Below, one piece after another: positions 45,014 through 55,779 of a stretch of 64,000 nucleotides of DNA (position 1 is its first letter; each line of letters starts with the position of its first letter). The stretch comes from Arachnopeziza araneosa (lineage: Eukaryota > Ascomycota > Leotiomycetes > Helotiales > Arachnopezizaceae): the NCBI GenBank assembly GCA_003988855.1, contig QYAI01000099.1:62001-126000 (forward strand), written 5' to 3'. The position numbers and the translations under genes were made by a program. The notes below the pieces were generated by a model. It saw only the letters and a list, made by a program, of their open reading frames with translations. It had not been told where the DNA came from and made no database searches.

Positions 45014-47062
45014 TCAAGGATTAAAAGAAACATAGGATAACGTACTAGAAGATCTGAATTTGTTATAAGCAACTTCAGGGTAGCATGTAAAACGGTGAAG
45101 AGGGAAAGAATGCCTGGAACACGAATTAAGACATGTCTTTATGGGAAATCCTCTTTTCCTTAGGTTTGGCTCAAGTGATATAAGAGTGACTGTGGATATT
45201 CACACGCTGGCTTAGTTCGTTCCAACGAGGGACGATGGATCTGGGGTTCATTCAGATGATGGCAAACATGAAGAAGGATGTAGCGTGGCAAGGTTGGAGT
45301 CAATGTTGCAAGAACTCTTTACCAAATCTACGAATTATGTTCCTACAAGACTCGAGTTCTCTACGATCCTAGCTACCTAAATCTACGTTCAATCTCCTCT
45401 TACATGAAACGAATGGCCGAAAAACCTTGCAATTATCAAATAATTAACGAAAGCGTCATTCCATACCCTTCGACGTTCTTCTTACTAAGATGAACGTGTA
45501 TTAGGAAACATATGGGTAATACTACCTAAGCACAGAACTTATATCTTCGAGCCTTCATGTTGAAATTACGTATTTGAACATCTATCTTTTAGCTCCTTCT
45601 TCGAGCTGCTATGTTTAGATAAGTCTTTAAACATCTGTCTTTTACCTTCTTCTTCGAGCCCGCATGTGAAATCCGTTATTAAATTCCTATCTTCTTCTTG
45701 AGCCTCCATGCTGATTCCGTCTTTACATCCATACTCGACTTCCCTCTTCCCCTCCAAACATTTTTTATTCTTCCATCATTGATTTCAATGATAGGGCGTA
45801 TCATCTTAAACCTGTGTCCAGTCTTCGTCCATCAAGTCTTCCAAAGTTTGTAACACCATAGATTCATCTCTCTTTGGTTTTGTGATGAGACCTAGGCTCG
45901 GACTGTCTTCCTGACCCTTTCCAACTTTCAACTATTCTTCGAAGAGTTGAACCGCGTTTTGTTTCTGTGATTGACTGGAAATTCCACCATATCGCACTGT
46001 GCCGTCAGCACTTCTTCTTTCTTCCTGGTTGCCTTGAGAGTGGATTCGAGTTAAGTTCGAGTTCTGGAGGAGGTATAATGCTTTCGGATCTCAATGAATC
46101 TTGTGCTGCTTGGAGGCTGGGAGGGAGAAGATCTATTCAAACTGCCAATTATTATCGTGGCTTAGTATCTTAGCTTGATAGAATTCATTTTCATCTTCGC
46201 ACAATTTATTTCGGGCCAATTTGAAAAGCGAAGCCTTGCAGCTCAACAAACATAGCAGTATAGCAAAATCTTCTTCATATCTCCCAATGAAAACACAATG
46301 AGCTATAGGCCTTGTAACAAATTTTGGTTTAGATAGAATAAATGGGAGCCGGTAAGTCCGCTGCCCTCAAGTATCCCGAAGAATACCTGATGTTCACACA
46401 AGAATCACAAAGTCAGCAAGTGACTTGTGAAGTGCTGCCTGATCACGAAGATCGCCAAGCTTCCAACACCGACCAAGTTAATGGCCAGTTCCCACAGTCA
46501 TGTAACCCTGGAAAAGGGGGTTCCTAAGCAGGCGAGATGAAGGAGGTAGAAGGGGGAATGCCAGGTTGTGGACTTTTATATTCGACGCTTCGAGCTAAGC
46601 GAATCAAAACAAACAAAAGATTTGTAGCTTCGGCAAACAGAGCAACCATAATATCTGTAGATAGAAGGGAAGTTTGAAAGTGACATGGTCTGAATTCTCT
46701 TCGAGAAATTCCATATTTGTAACAGATTTTAAGAAATAACAGCTATTTTCCAAGATATCTGCAATTAAGACAACCTACTTCAATGTCGATATCCGCCTAG
46801 GACAATACCATACCAAGAATCCGGCACATTTATTGGCTAGGTGGTTGGTTATTTGAAGCACAATGTTTAAAACATATCACAAAGCACAAGGTGAAAGGAA
46901 GCAGCAAGCACAGTTAAGCATGACAGAAATCTACATTGATTGATCTACATGAATCCAGCCGATGTGAATCATAATACATGCTTAAGCATAAGGAAACTGG
47001 TGACGTTGATAGAACTAGTGTACAGAGTCATTAAAGGCAATTCCAATGCTTAAGCAGAGGTT
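45014..47062. other. Gene-poor region
   Basis: About 2 kb without a recognised gene. It contains an imperfect ~50-bp repeat (see separate entry) and an isolated 61-codon ORF at 46342-46527 that has a splice-donor-like GGTAAG right after its start and no family match. Confidence 0.4.
45536..45730. repeat. Imperfect ~50-bp tandem repeat
   Basis: Four diverged units of roughly 41-53 bp each contain a CTTCTTCGAGC-like core followed by CATGT and a T-rich end. The minus strand of the array reads as a Lys/Glu-rich short ORF, which is probably a product of the repeat. Confidence 0.6.
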
Positions 47063-48568
47063 TCACCACTGTGACTTCTTCCGTGAACCGTCAAAACCGT
47101 TGAAGTCTCTCTTGCCATATGAGCGGCCAGATAGCTTCCGAGACTTGAGCTCGAGGCATTCTGAACACACACCGGCAAGAACATCAAAAGGTTGATGATC
47201 CCAGCCACATTTAATTAACCAATTGTCGCTAGTTGCGAGTAGATCAGGGACAACAACATATTGACAGTCGGCTGTCTTGTGAGACGCCTGAGTGCAGACG
47301 GCACAATGAAAATTGCAGGCGTATTTACGGCAACCCTGAGCCTTACAGCGAGTGCTCTTGGCCAAGATGAGATCCTTTATATCTGCAGCGATTCGCGTCG
47401 CAATCTAATGCGCTGTGACCTGAATTTCCGCACATAGCACAAATGGTTGAACATAGCACAGCTGCATGAGTAGCAGTATTAGAACAGTCTTGTGATTTGC
47501 ATGGAAAACGGCAAGCTTGAGCAGTGTGGCTAGGGAACTTTGAACATTTGCATTTCTGAGCTCGACAGCCCGGAACCTTATGATCAAAGCTTCCACAATG
47601 TCCACAGGGGTTTGGACAATATTTGTATGCATGCCCAGTGACCCCACAGTTAGCACAGATTCTACCTGGTTGTAGCTGAGAGGGTGCAGGTAAAGAAGCA
47701 TTATCTTGAGATAGAATCGAACTATGAGCTCCCGAAGAGTTCGTAAAGTCTTGAGACTCGACGACTTGAGGCCTCGGGGATGTAGAATATTGGGACTGAG
47801 TTGCTAAGCCAAGGAAAGAGCGAGGAACGGCAAGTTGAACAGATGAACATTCATACCGTCGTCCGCCATTTGTCCTTCAGAGGTCATCGGATTGTCATCT
47901 TGAGATGCACTAGTAGAACCTAACTGCATTACACTACGATTCTTGGACATATCCTTTTTATCAGCTTTATGTGATCATGGTTGAGCCCAAATGACCTAGT
48001 TAATCATGTCAGTTCGACCTGGGAAATTGGTGACGAAGTTTGGATCTTTTGTAGCTGGATCCGGATTTTCTGGTCGATTTGCATAGTATGATGATCGAAG
48101 AGCTACGTCTTGAGGTGGGAACACCCAGATGGCCCATAAAGACGGATTTTGAAGCCCGTATTCTGGAGAAACTGGCTTGTATTTGGACTCTTGATAGCCA
48201 GGGATTTTGGTATAACGGAATCCACAAGCAGCAGGCGGTAAACAATGGCGAGCGTTGAGTAGGAACTGAGTTGCAGTCTGACTTGGACCATGATTAGGAC
48301 ATTTATCGAATTCGTGATCTTCTGTATTGCATACTCCACAACTATCGAGACAGCCAGTGAGAGAATTGACCGGCCCGGGGCATTCTCTGATACCATGGCC
48401 AACCTTTTGGCATCTGATATTTCCACAGATTAACTGGTCTCAAGGCACTCCATTAGAACGTGCAACTCGAGCCAGTTGACCTGGGGAACTGGATGAACTA
48501 GGAGCATTAGTATAAAGTCTTCTGAGAGTAGATTGTATTAGATGAGAAGAAGGAGGACGAGGAGCCAT
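47063..48568 (-). pseudogene. CCHC zinc-knuckle protein gene, apparently broken
   Basis: From ATG 48568 the minus strand encodes a series of zinc knuckles: CGVCNTEDHEFDKC; after an intron or frame change CANCGVTGHAYKYC (47657-47616), CGHCGSFDHKVPGC and CAMCGNSGHSALDC; and in yet another frame CAVCTQASHKTADC (47305-47264), ending at TGA 47063. Four of these fit C-x2-C-x4-H-x4-C exactly. The frame is interrupted by TGA at codon 43 (48442-48440, CGA to TGA would explain it), TAG at 47998-47996 and a one-base frame change between 47400 and 47310 where no GT donor lies. A 33-nt intron could in principle remove the first TGA, so the status as pseudogene rests mainly on the later frame change. Intact relatives would be nucleic-acid-binding; the role is unknown. 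Confidence 0.6.
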
Positions 48569-49271
48569 CTCGTTGGATGAGATGAGATGAGATGGTGGTT
48601 GGAGGAAAGAACTGGAAATCTCGAGACAGTCCCTACGCGACGGAACCGAATGGTCAAATCAGGCTGTGAAATTAGCCTCGTGCTTCAATATTCACTCCCA
48701 GGTGAAATTGAGTTTAATGATTTGGCTATGTGCTTTGACATTTCCGTGACGAGATTTATCTCTTCGTAACAAAGAACCATCTTCAGGCCACCATATTTGG
48801 TACATTAGCATTTGTTCATAGATATTCCGATTCTTTTCTTCTCAATGATGGCCATTTCTTCAATCCAATGCAACCTGATCTACTCGTCTAAACAAACAAA
48901 CAGAATTTACCAGAACTTGGTGATATTCAAAGGGATCAAACAACACAGACCACCAGATTTCAAGGACTTCAGGCCATAGATTAAATCAGCAAGATACTCA
49001 GCATAGCCCTAGATAAGAATTCATTCTATTGGTTGCATTAAGCAAAGGGTAAATTTTAGTACCAAGTCCTTCCACCAAACCGAAAGTGCCTCAGCCACAT
49101 CCAATCAATCTTACACATCATTGCTAGCTCACAAAAGAAAACATGGAAATCTAGTGGCTGAAGATATCAAACTAGTTGCCAGGGCTGAACATCCCAGTAC
49201 GCACCAAACGCCCCACAACGCTGTTTCTATATATTGAACCTTCTCCTTTCACTTCATCTATCATCGCAAAA
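48569..49271. other. Intergenic region
   Basis: No supported gene. It is the 5' flank of the type I membrane protein gene, with a TATATA at 49228-49233 about 40 bp before its ATG. Confidence 0.5.
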
Positions 49272-50521
49272 ATGAAGTTCCTTTCTCTATTTTTCATCGC
49301 TCCTTTGATTTCCTCTACCATCGCTGGTGCCCCAAGCAATGATGCCCCTTTCCCATCAACTTTATCCCAATGCGGAGATAGATATAGTAAGTAATTCCAA
49401 TGTCTTGACTCTCTAACAAAAACAGCCCCCGATGAAGCAAATAGCACAAACTATTATAGATGTCCCGGCTGGTATGTTATCTCAATCAGACGAATCATAC
49501 TAACAATCTAGGAACGATGGAATTGGTGCTTCCGATTCAGACAAGTTCGTTACATACGATGCTTACTTCAACGGCACTATGAACCTCAACTTCATTCCTA
49601 TCGGTGCCGCACCACGAAAACCATATCTTTCTCCAATCAACGCCACTTTGGCTATCGGCCAGTTGTTACTCCCTTCGGACTCTTCGGTAGATAGATCCAA
49701 GTGGACTTCGAACAACTACTTCCTGGGCTTTGCAAGTTTCGAACCTTCAACATGCGTATCGGATACGACATGCCCTCCCTCTTTTTATGCAACTTCCGAC
49801 TCTTCATACTGGTATTGGTCACAGGTACGTCAAAATCTTCAGCAAGAATTTTCTGACGAAATAGGCATGGACACTTTCCGACACTAAATCTGGAGACGGT
49901 TTTGATATCAGTGGGAGTGTCACCAAGACGAAAGCTATGGGTGGTAACGGTTTCTATTTCGCATTCCCAGCCGACAATACATATGCCAGCATTGAATCCT
50001 TCGACGACGAAGACATCTTTTACAATGATTATGTTTCCATGACTGGACACGTTTCACCCACAGCAGCAAATATTACTTTCACCGTGAGCAACTATTCACT
50101 TGGTAGCAACGCACCATATGCAAATCTCCAGTACATTTTCTCTGGGACTGCGTGGACAGCAGGTGCAAAGTTGAACACTTCTGGTACACACCCGACGACA
50201 ACTGGACAGTCAAAAACTGCAGTCGCACCACCTTCTTCAACAACTTCCCCCTCAAGTCCAACCGCATCTAGTCTAAGCCATACCATAATTGGTGCAGCAA
50301 CTGGTGGAGGACTGTTACTTCTCGTTATCCTTGTCTGTTTGGCATTTTGTTGCTGTTGTGGGAAGGTATCTATGGCAAGGAAGAACAGGAAACGGCAGAG
50401 GAACCTAGATCAACAGTACCAACAGCAGCAGCAAGTTCATGAGCAAAGTACACCTTTGGTGGTCTATGCGCCTGGACAATATCAGATGCAACCTGTGCAG
50501 CCACCAAAATATGCACAGTAG
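49272..50521 (+). CDS. Predicted type I membrane/secreted glycoprotein
   Basis: Exons 49272-49386, 49426-49471, 49512-49824 and 49865-50521 give 376 residues. A signal peptide (MKFLSLFFIAPLISSTIAG) is followed by an extracellular domain of about 240 residues with cysteines and many N-x-S/T sites. A Ser/Thr/Pro-rich stalk follows (PPSSTTSPSSPTASS), then one transmembrane helix (GGGLLLLVILVCLAFCCCC) and a basic, Gln-rich cytoplasmic tail ending QPVQPPKYAQ. This layout resembles fungal wall or stress-sensor-like surface proteins, but the extracellular domain is not one I recognise. All three introns are short with consensus ends. Exon 2 is only 46 nt. Confidence 0.8.
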
Positions 50522-51091
50522 GGTAGTGATTTGGAGGTTTTGATAGCAGTTGGGTAGCTTATTTCGGAAGTTTAATAAGAGGTCCTAGCAATTTTGAATG
50601 ATTTTTTGTACAAATTGCTTTTTAGAACGTCTAGATCAAGCCACAGAATTCCAATATGTGCAGTATATGGCAGCAAGTTTGAATACTGCATCCACTTTTA
50701 TCCCCTGCTCAGACGAAGCAGGCTCCTCAGATCGAGCGGTTCAGAACGGGTTTCGCACGGAGGGTATTCAATTTGCTGCCACACTCTGTCCTTAGCCTTC
50801 TTGCCAAGAACCATACATTAAATGTGGCTTAAATGTCTCGTTCAGCTTCACCACTAATCTGGATTAAGCTCATGCCAAGATGGGAATTTCCAGTGCCACG
50901 GCATTAAAGCAGCATGTCCGAAAACCTGCATGGGCTGAAGAGCCAAGTCATATCAACAATTCCTGAACCAGATATCGTTTGCTTTGGGAGTTTGTATTTA
51001 CGTAACGAGTCCTTTATCTGACTGACTTGGTCAGAGTGCTCGTAGACTTTATTTGATCTCTTCCTCGCAGAACATCTGTAGTAATGCCCAA
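50522..51091. other. Intergenic region
   Basis: About 570 bp without a supported gene. The frame of the following ORF extends a few codons upstream, but without an ATG better than that at 51092. Confidence 0.45.
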
Positions 51092-51868
51092 ATGGATTTC
51101 CTTGACCAAATTACAGATAATGGCCTACCTCAAAATCCATTTCAACAGTCGGGATCCAATGTACCTTCTATCCCAGATTTCTCATCCAAACCCACCAACC
51201 AAATCACCGTTTCCGCACAAGCTATCCCAGACGAGCTACCAAATGGCTACAGATTCATTCACTTAGCACACATCCCCATGTTTCCACTCTATACCTCAAT
51301 CGAAGCAGCAGCGCTCTACAAAAAGCAGCAAGAACGTGAACAAGTCTTGTCAACTCTCGCGCCGGAACCTGAACTCAAAGATAAGATAGCTATTCATGCT
51401 CTCAAGTTCGCAACTGGCGTCAACATCGACACGAACCGTAAGATTGAGAACGGTCTTAAAAAGTTCAACGCCGCTGCAAAGAATTACAGCGCCAGTCAAA
51501 ACCGAGTATGTATTATTACTCGATGGGCGGTGGCTCCAGCGTCAAGTCGTGTGACGTGGTTTGTGGATGTGATTGAATATAGGACTTTGAGTGGGAAATG
51601 GCAAGGGAATATAGTTCATTTGAAGATGAGCAAACCAGTGACACTCAGGCTATTAGAGAAGTGTGTTGTGAAGAATTTGAAACCGACAAAGAGCTGGTCA
51701 AAGAATTGGAATTTTAAGAATGTTGAGGAGGTGGCTGTAGTTGAGAGTGGTGGTGAGGTAAAGATGGAGATTGTGGCTAGGCAAGAGAGAGTAGTGTCGG
51801 CTGTGGAGGCAAAAGAAACATTGGACAGGTTTGATTTTCAATGGGTCATTCCTACTTTGCAGCAGTAA
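51092..51868 (+). CDS. Hypothetical protein
   Basis: A single exon encodes 258 residues from ATG 51092. There is no signal peptide or membrane segment. The N-terminal 60 residues are polar and Pro/Ser/Gln rich. The rest looks folded, with helical Lys/Glu-rich parts (ALYKKQQEREQVL, KKFNAAAKNYSAS) and a C-terminal beta-rich section (RVTWFVDVIEYRTLSGKW, VEEVAVVESGGEVKMEIVA). I do not recognise a family. The ORF length, lack of introns and codon composition are compatible with a real gene, which stands alone between the membrane protein and the M20 peptidase. Confidence 0.6.
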   Translation: MDFLDQITDNGLPQNPFQQSGSNVPSIPDFSSKPTNQITVSAQAIPDELPNGYRFIHLAHIPMFPLYTSIEAAALYKKQQEREQVLSTLAPEPELKDKIAIHALKFATGVNIDTNRKIENGLKKFNAAAKNYSASQNRVCIITRWAVAPASSRVTWFVDVIEYRTLSGKWQGNIVHLKMSKPVTLRLLEKCVVKNLKPTKSWSKNWNFKNVEEVAVVESGGEVKMEIVARQERVVSAVEAKETLDRFDFQWVIPTLQQ

Positions 51869-52164
51869 TGTAGGATGTGTGTTTAACAGAATTTATTTTT
51901 CATGCCCTATCCATTTATGTTACCTGATGATTTTGATATAGGTGCTTGTCGAATGAGTGAATAATACCTGACAATAACAATGCCAAAGTCGATCAAGAGA
52001 ATAGAGTAGGATCACCGCATCTTACAGCCTTCATGGTATCATATTCTTAGAATGATGAGCTCTTATTCCTGTATAATATGCTATGAGATCGATCCTCATA
52101 ACTCTGGCATCGACCGCAGTGGCTCACTAGACTTAGGGACTTTCAATAAGTATCTAACAATATC

Positions 52165-53424
52165 TTATTGCCAAGTCTCAATACTAAGAAACTCCCAAGC
52201 GGCACAAACATGCGTCTTTATCACTCTCTTAAACTCTTCAATGCTGATACTTTCATCCATCCCCGCCATCCCCTCAGGACTGACCCCATAAACATAAGCA
52301 GGAATATGATCATATCGCCAAAATTTACAATCTGTGGCTCCTAGACTTGGAATTGCCATCACCTTGCCTCCAAATCTTTCAGCATTCCGTTTCAAAATCC
52401 CGACCATAGGATGGTCATATGCGCAAGACGCAGCAGGATTACTAGCCGCTGTTTGAACTTGAAGTGTGACCTCTGGATATGAACCAAGAATATCATAGAT
52501 CTGAGAAACAACCACTTCTTGCGTAAGGCCAATAGGAAGGCGAATATCTGTTTGAAATTCACAGGTTGAAGGAATCATATTCACTTTCAAACCTCCTTGG
52601 ATGACACCAACGTTGACCGTAGGTTTAAGCATAATATCTGCAGCTCCTTTACCCATAGCAGCATCAATGGCTTCTCGGACTTCAGATCTTTCCATATATT
52701 TCTTCAATGCAGGATCCAAGTTTGGAACGATATCTTCAATAGCAACGAGATCGTTGATCAAAGCTGAAGCGATACGGATAGCGCCTTTAGATCGGTGAAG
52801 GTGAGCGCCATGAGCACCCTCAGTCTTGACAGAAAAGGTTAACCTCAGTGTACCTTTCTCTGCAAAGCGAATTGTCCCCAAGCCACCAGGTTCAGCATTG
52901 ATCATACAATCTCCTTTCCACCTCTCCCCAATTGAAAGTAGATGTTTAGCTCCATACTTCCCACCGGTCTCTTCATCTGATACAGCACAGAGGCCAACTG
53001 AGCCTTTGAGGTATTGACGATATTTATGCAGGTAAGCGTAAGCAATGACAGAAGCCGCAGTTCCAGCTTTCATATCAACCGTTCCGCGACCGTAGAGTCT
53101 ACCATTGACAATCTCTCCTGACCAAGGATCGCGAGGCCAGTCTTCGCCATCACCAGCTGGAAAGACATCAATGTGTCCATTCAGAATGAGGCGTGGTCCA
53201 GGATTGTCACAGACAAAATCCGAGACGACATTAGGAGCTTCAGAGCGAGGAGCAATGATCTCAGGATCAATAGAATGACTTTTGAGATATTCCACAATCA
53301 CTTCAGCTGCTCTTCTTGTATCTCCAGGCGGATTTGGAGATGGTGCTTGAACAAAAGATTGCAGAAATGAGATGTGTTTCAAGGCATCGGCTTCGATGAT
53401 TTTGAGAAGGTCATTGGAATTCAT
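52165..53424 (-). CDS. M20-family metallopeptidase / acetylornithine-deacetylase-like
   Basis: An intronless gene encodes 419 residues. The M20 zinc site is readable: LILNGHIDVFP (first His ligand and Asp), GRGTVDMKAG (bridging Asp), SDEETGGKYG (catalytic and ligand Glu pair) and INAEPGG (second-zinc ligand). The dimerisation domain follows (EGAHGAHLHRSKGAI), then PSLGATDCKFWR near the end. The family cleaves N-acyl or peptide bonds of small molecules, for example N-acetylornithine, succinyl-diaminopimelate or acyl amino acids; the exact substrate cannot be told. No signal peptide, so likely cytosolic. It lies directly downstream of the scytalone-dehydratase-like gene on the same strand, about 170 bp away. 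Confidence 0.88.
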   Translation of the reverse strand: MNSNDLLKIIEADALKHISFLQSFVQAPSPNPPGDTRRAAEVIVEYLKSHSIDPEIIAPRSEAPNVVSDFVCDNPGPRLILNGHIDVFPAGDGEDWPRDPWSGEIVNGRLYGRGTVDMKAGTAASVIAYAYLHKYRQYLKGSVGLCAVSDEETGGKYGAKHLLSIGERWKGDCMINAEPGGLGTIRFAEKGTLRLTFSVKTEGAHGAHLHRSKGAIRIASALINDLVAIEDIVPNLDPALKKYMERSEVREAIDAAMGKGAADIMLKPTVNVGVIQGGLKVNMIPSTCEFQTDIRLPIGLTQEVVVSQIYDILGSYPEVTLQVQTAASNPAASCAYDHPMVGILKRNAERFGGKVMAIPSLGATDCKFWRYDHIPAYVYGVSPEGMAGMDESISIEEFKRVIKTHVCAAWEFLSIETWQ

Positions 53425-53592
53425 TTTGTATGAACAGCAAGAATTGGAAGAGCAACAGAGAAACAGAGAAACAAATCAAACCAGAAAGAACTTTCTTTCT
53501 TCATTACATCATAACTTCACTCCGTATGACTCTTAGAAAGTGGGAGTCGGCGAGACGAAAGAGGTTCTATTCCGGTAGCCGAAATCATCCCA

Positions 53593-54185
53593 TCACGCAT
53601 CAACCTTTCTAACCGCATTCTCGAATTCATCCAGTCTCCCGATCTTCAAGAAATCCCCCGTATGGTAAATAACTTCTGGCCGAATCTCTCGAATTCGCCA
53701 TCCCTTTCCTTCAACCCTTACGAATATCTGCCGCATCCAACTCCTTCCATCACTCGTCTCGTCAACCTTACACATTGGGCTCTTCCAATCCTCACCTTCC
53801 ACTCTCCGTGCATGCGAAGCAAGTGTCTGCCATTCTACAATGATTTCTGATTCTGTCACGGAATGGAAGTATGGGATACCAAGAAGATGCTGTGTTGCAA
53901 GTGCCTTCACTCCGAGATGTGTGCTATCAAGCCAAAGGGAGGTAAAGGAGGATGCAGTAAAGTGTTTCGAGGCCCAGGCTGGTACAACGAGAGAGTAATT
54001 GACAGTGACTTCTGGTGCAAGAGCAGAAAACACGCGTTCTGGATCCTGGAACGGTCAGCGAATAAAGGCAAGTGTTGGAGAAATACCTTTCGATCATATC
54101 CATCCGCAAGTGCGCGTGCACATTGGCAGACTGCTAGGTAGTCCTGAAAGGTCAAATTAGAGGGTATATTCAATTCAAACGACAT
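53593..54185 (-). CDS. Scytalone-dehydratase-like / SnoaL-like protein
   Basis: Exons 54185-54087 and 54045-53593 (41-nt intron with GCTGACC branch) give 183 residues. The start ITFQDYLA-like segment (LTFQDYLAVCQCARALADGYDRKDPE) and the alpha+beta cone-fold pattern match the scytalone dehydratase-like/NTF2-like superfamily. Candidate pocket residues include the Tyr of ADGYD and the His of ATQHLLG. True scytalone dehydratase acts in DHN-melanin synthesis, but this protein is divergent (long insertion VEGEDWKSPMCKVDETSDG), so it may be a related dehydratase or cyclase. It is divergent from the SDR at 54371, with only 185 bp between start codons, which suggests joint regulation. Confidence 0.72.
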
Positions 54186-54370
54186 CTTTAGGATCTATCA
54201 TCTCGACAACAGCAAATTCTTGATATACCTACTCTCGGTGTTCGGAAGATTGAGCGAGTTGGCGGGGTGGGGAGCGTCCACTTCGTGGGGCACTCCGGAG
54301 TAAAGCGGTGGTTATATTCGGTATGTCTATCAGTCTCTACTTCTTCTCTGTACAATTCTATTCATTCACA
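54186..54370. promoter_or_regulatory. Compact bidirectional promoter
   Basis: Only 185 bp separates the ATGs of the scytalone-dehydratase-like gene and the SDR gene. Both must be driven from this segment. No factor site was identified. Confidence 0.6.
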
Positions 54371-55327
54371 ATGTCAAAGCCTGAATTTACGCTGCGGACT
54401 GGTATCTACCCCGCCATCGAACCTAAGCTTTTCAAAGGTTCACTCGCTGGCAAAGTCGCTCTTGTTACTGGTTCTGGAAGAGGAATTGGAAAAGAAATCG
54501 TCCTCGCACTTGCAAAATCAGGAGCTGCTATCGTAATTTCAGGAAGAACCAAAAGTCAAGTTGATGAAACAACAAGAGAAGTCTTGAGCTTAGGACAAGT
54601 CAAGGCTATTGGGATTGTAGCAGATGTTTGTAATAGGACAGACCAGGAAAGGATGGTGCAAGAGGTATGTTTCGTCTTGATTTATTCAATTCTAACTCTT
54701 TAGGTGAACGAGAAGCTTGGTCCTATCGATATCCTCATTTGCAATGCCGGAACGAATACATTCATGCCTTTCCATATTACCGACTCGGATGAGTGGTGGA
54801 AACAATTCGAAATCATGGTCAAATCACCAACGGAACTAACACGAATGATTTTACCCACGATGCAGAAACAAAACTCAGGTACTATAATCTACACCTCTTC
54901 TCGTGCAGCAGCAGCAGATCTTCCATGGGCAGCAGGATACAGTTGTGCAAAGACAGCCATAACGAGGTTTGCTGGAATTCTACAAAATGAACTCAACATC
55001 CTTCAAACATCTACCTTTGGCCATTCCAATAATGGAATTTCGGTCTTTTCCACCCATCCTGGAGAAGTCAAGACAAAGCTACACGAGACGGCGTTCCCGG
55101 AGAAAACAAGGCAAGAGGCGCCCTATGTGGTGGAGTTTATGAAGAAAATGGCCGCTTCACACCCTGATTTCAATGCGGAGCTTGCAGCTTGGACCTGCGT
55201 TTATCTGGCAGCTGGCAAGGGCGAAGGCCTAGAAGGGCGCTTAGTGGATTGTACTCGTGATATTGAGGAGGTCAAGAAACATGTCGCATCTACTCCTCGA
55301 CCTAGAATAACCAATGCTTGTGCTTAG
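54371..55327 (+). CDS. Short-chain dehydrogenase/reductase
   Basis: Exons 54371-54664 and 54704-55327 give 305 residues. The classical SDR elements are present: cofactor loop TGSGRGIG (about residues 33-40), an Arg in SGRTKSQ that favours NADP(H), DILICNAGTN, the catalytic Ser in IIYTSSRAAAADLP, and YSCAK with the Tyr-Lys pair. THPGEVKTKL follows at the substrate side. It reduces or oxidises a carbonyl/alcohol on an unknown small molecule. The pairing with a scytalone-dehydratase-like gene on one side and an MFS pump on the other makes a role in a shared small-molecule pathway plausible. Confidence 0.9.
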
Positions 55328-55779
55328 TTACGAAATTGATGGTTAACCAGCTGATATCAAGCTTGACTGGATAGGGCTACGTGAAGAATTTCGGAAAGCT
55401 TGATCGGCAAATAAATTGGCTTGTAATACCTCAAATATTGGGGTAGTGTGGGGACCTAAAGGTCGGGGTTGATGGACTCGGGGTTGCCTCCGAAGTGGAC
55501 GTGAACCCTACTAAAGTTCAAAACAGAGACAATGCAGCCAATGTATCTCTTGCCCATAAATACGGCAATTTGGACGGCTCCGACGGGCCCTAGAAGAATG
55601 ACCGAAGTAGTTCTATCCATTGTGGATTCGATACACATTGCTGTTGTCGTCTACGTCCACTTTCCCGCTCCCCAGAATCTGGAACGCTGGTTTGGATCAG
55701 ATATTGGGAATACTTAATAATTTCCCATACTCCCATCCAGAATGAGCAACTTCAACACTTGACTTGAATACCAGACAAA
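55328..55779. other. Intergenic region
   Basis: About 450 bp between the SDR stop and the MFS ATG with no supported gene. It serves as the MFS promoter. Confidence 0.5.

Noticed and set aside
46342..46527. 61-codon ORF starting MGAGKSA, resembling a P-loop
   Set aside because: GAGKSA lacks the full GxxxxGK[ST] motif, the ORF is isolated and has no family match.
48587..48769. 60-codon ORF after the zinc-knuckle gene start
   Set aside because: Short, no motif; lies in the promoter region of the minus-strand gene.
53863..54141. Plus-strand ORF antisense to the scytalone-dehydratase-like gene
   Set aside because: It is the antisense shadow of a spliced gene that fits a known family.
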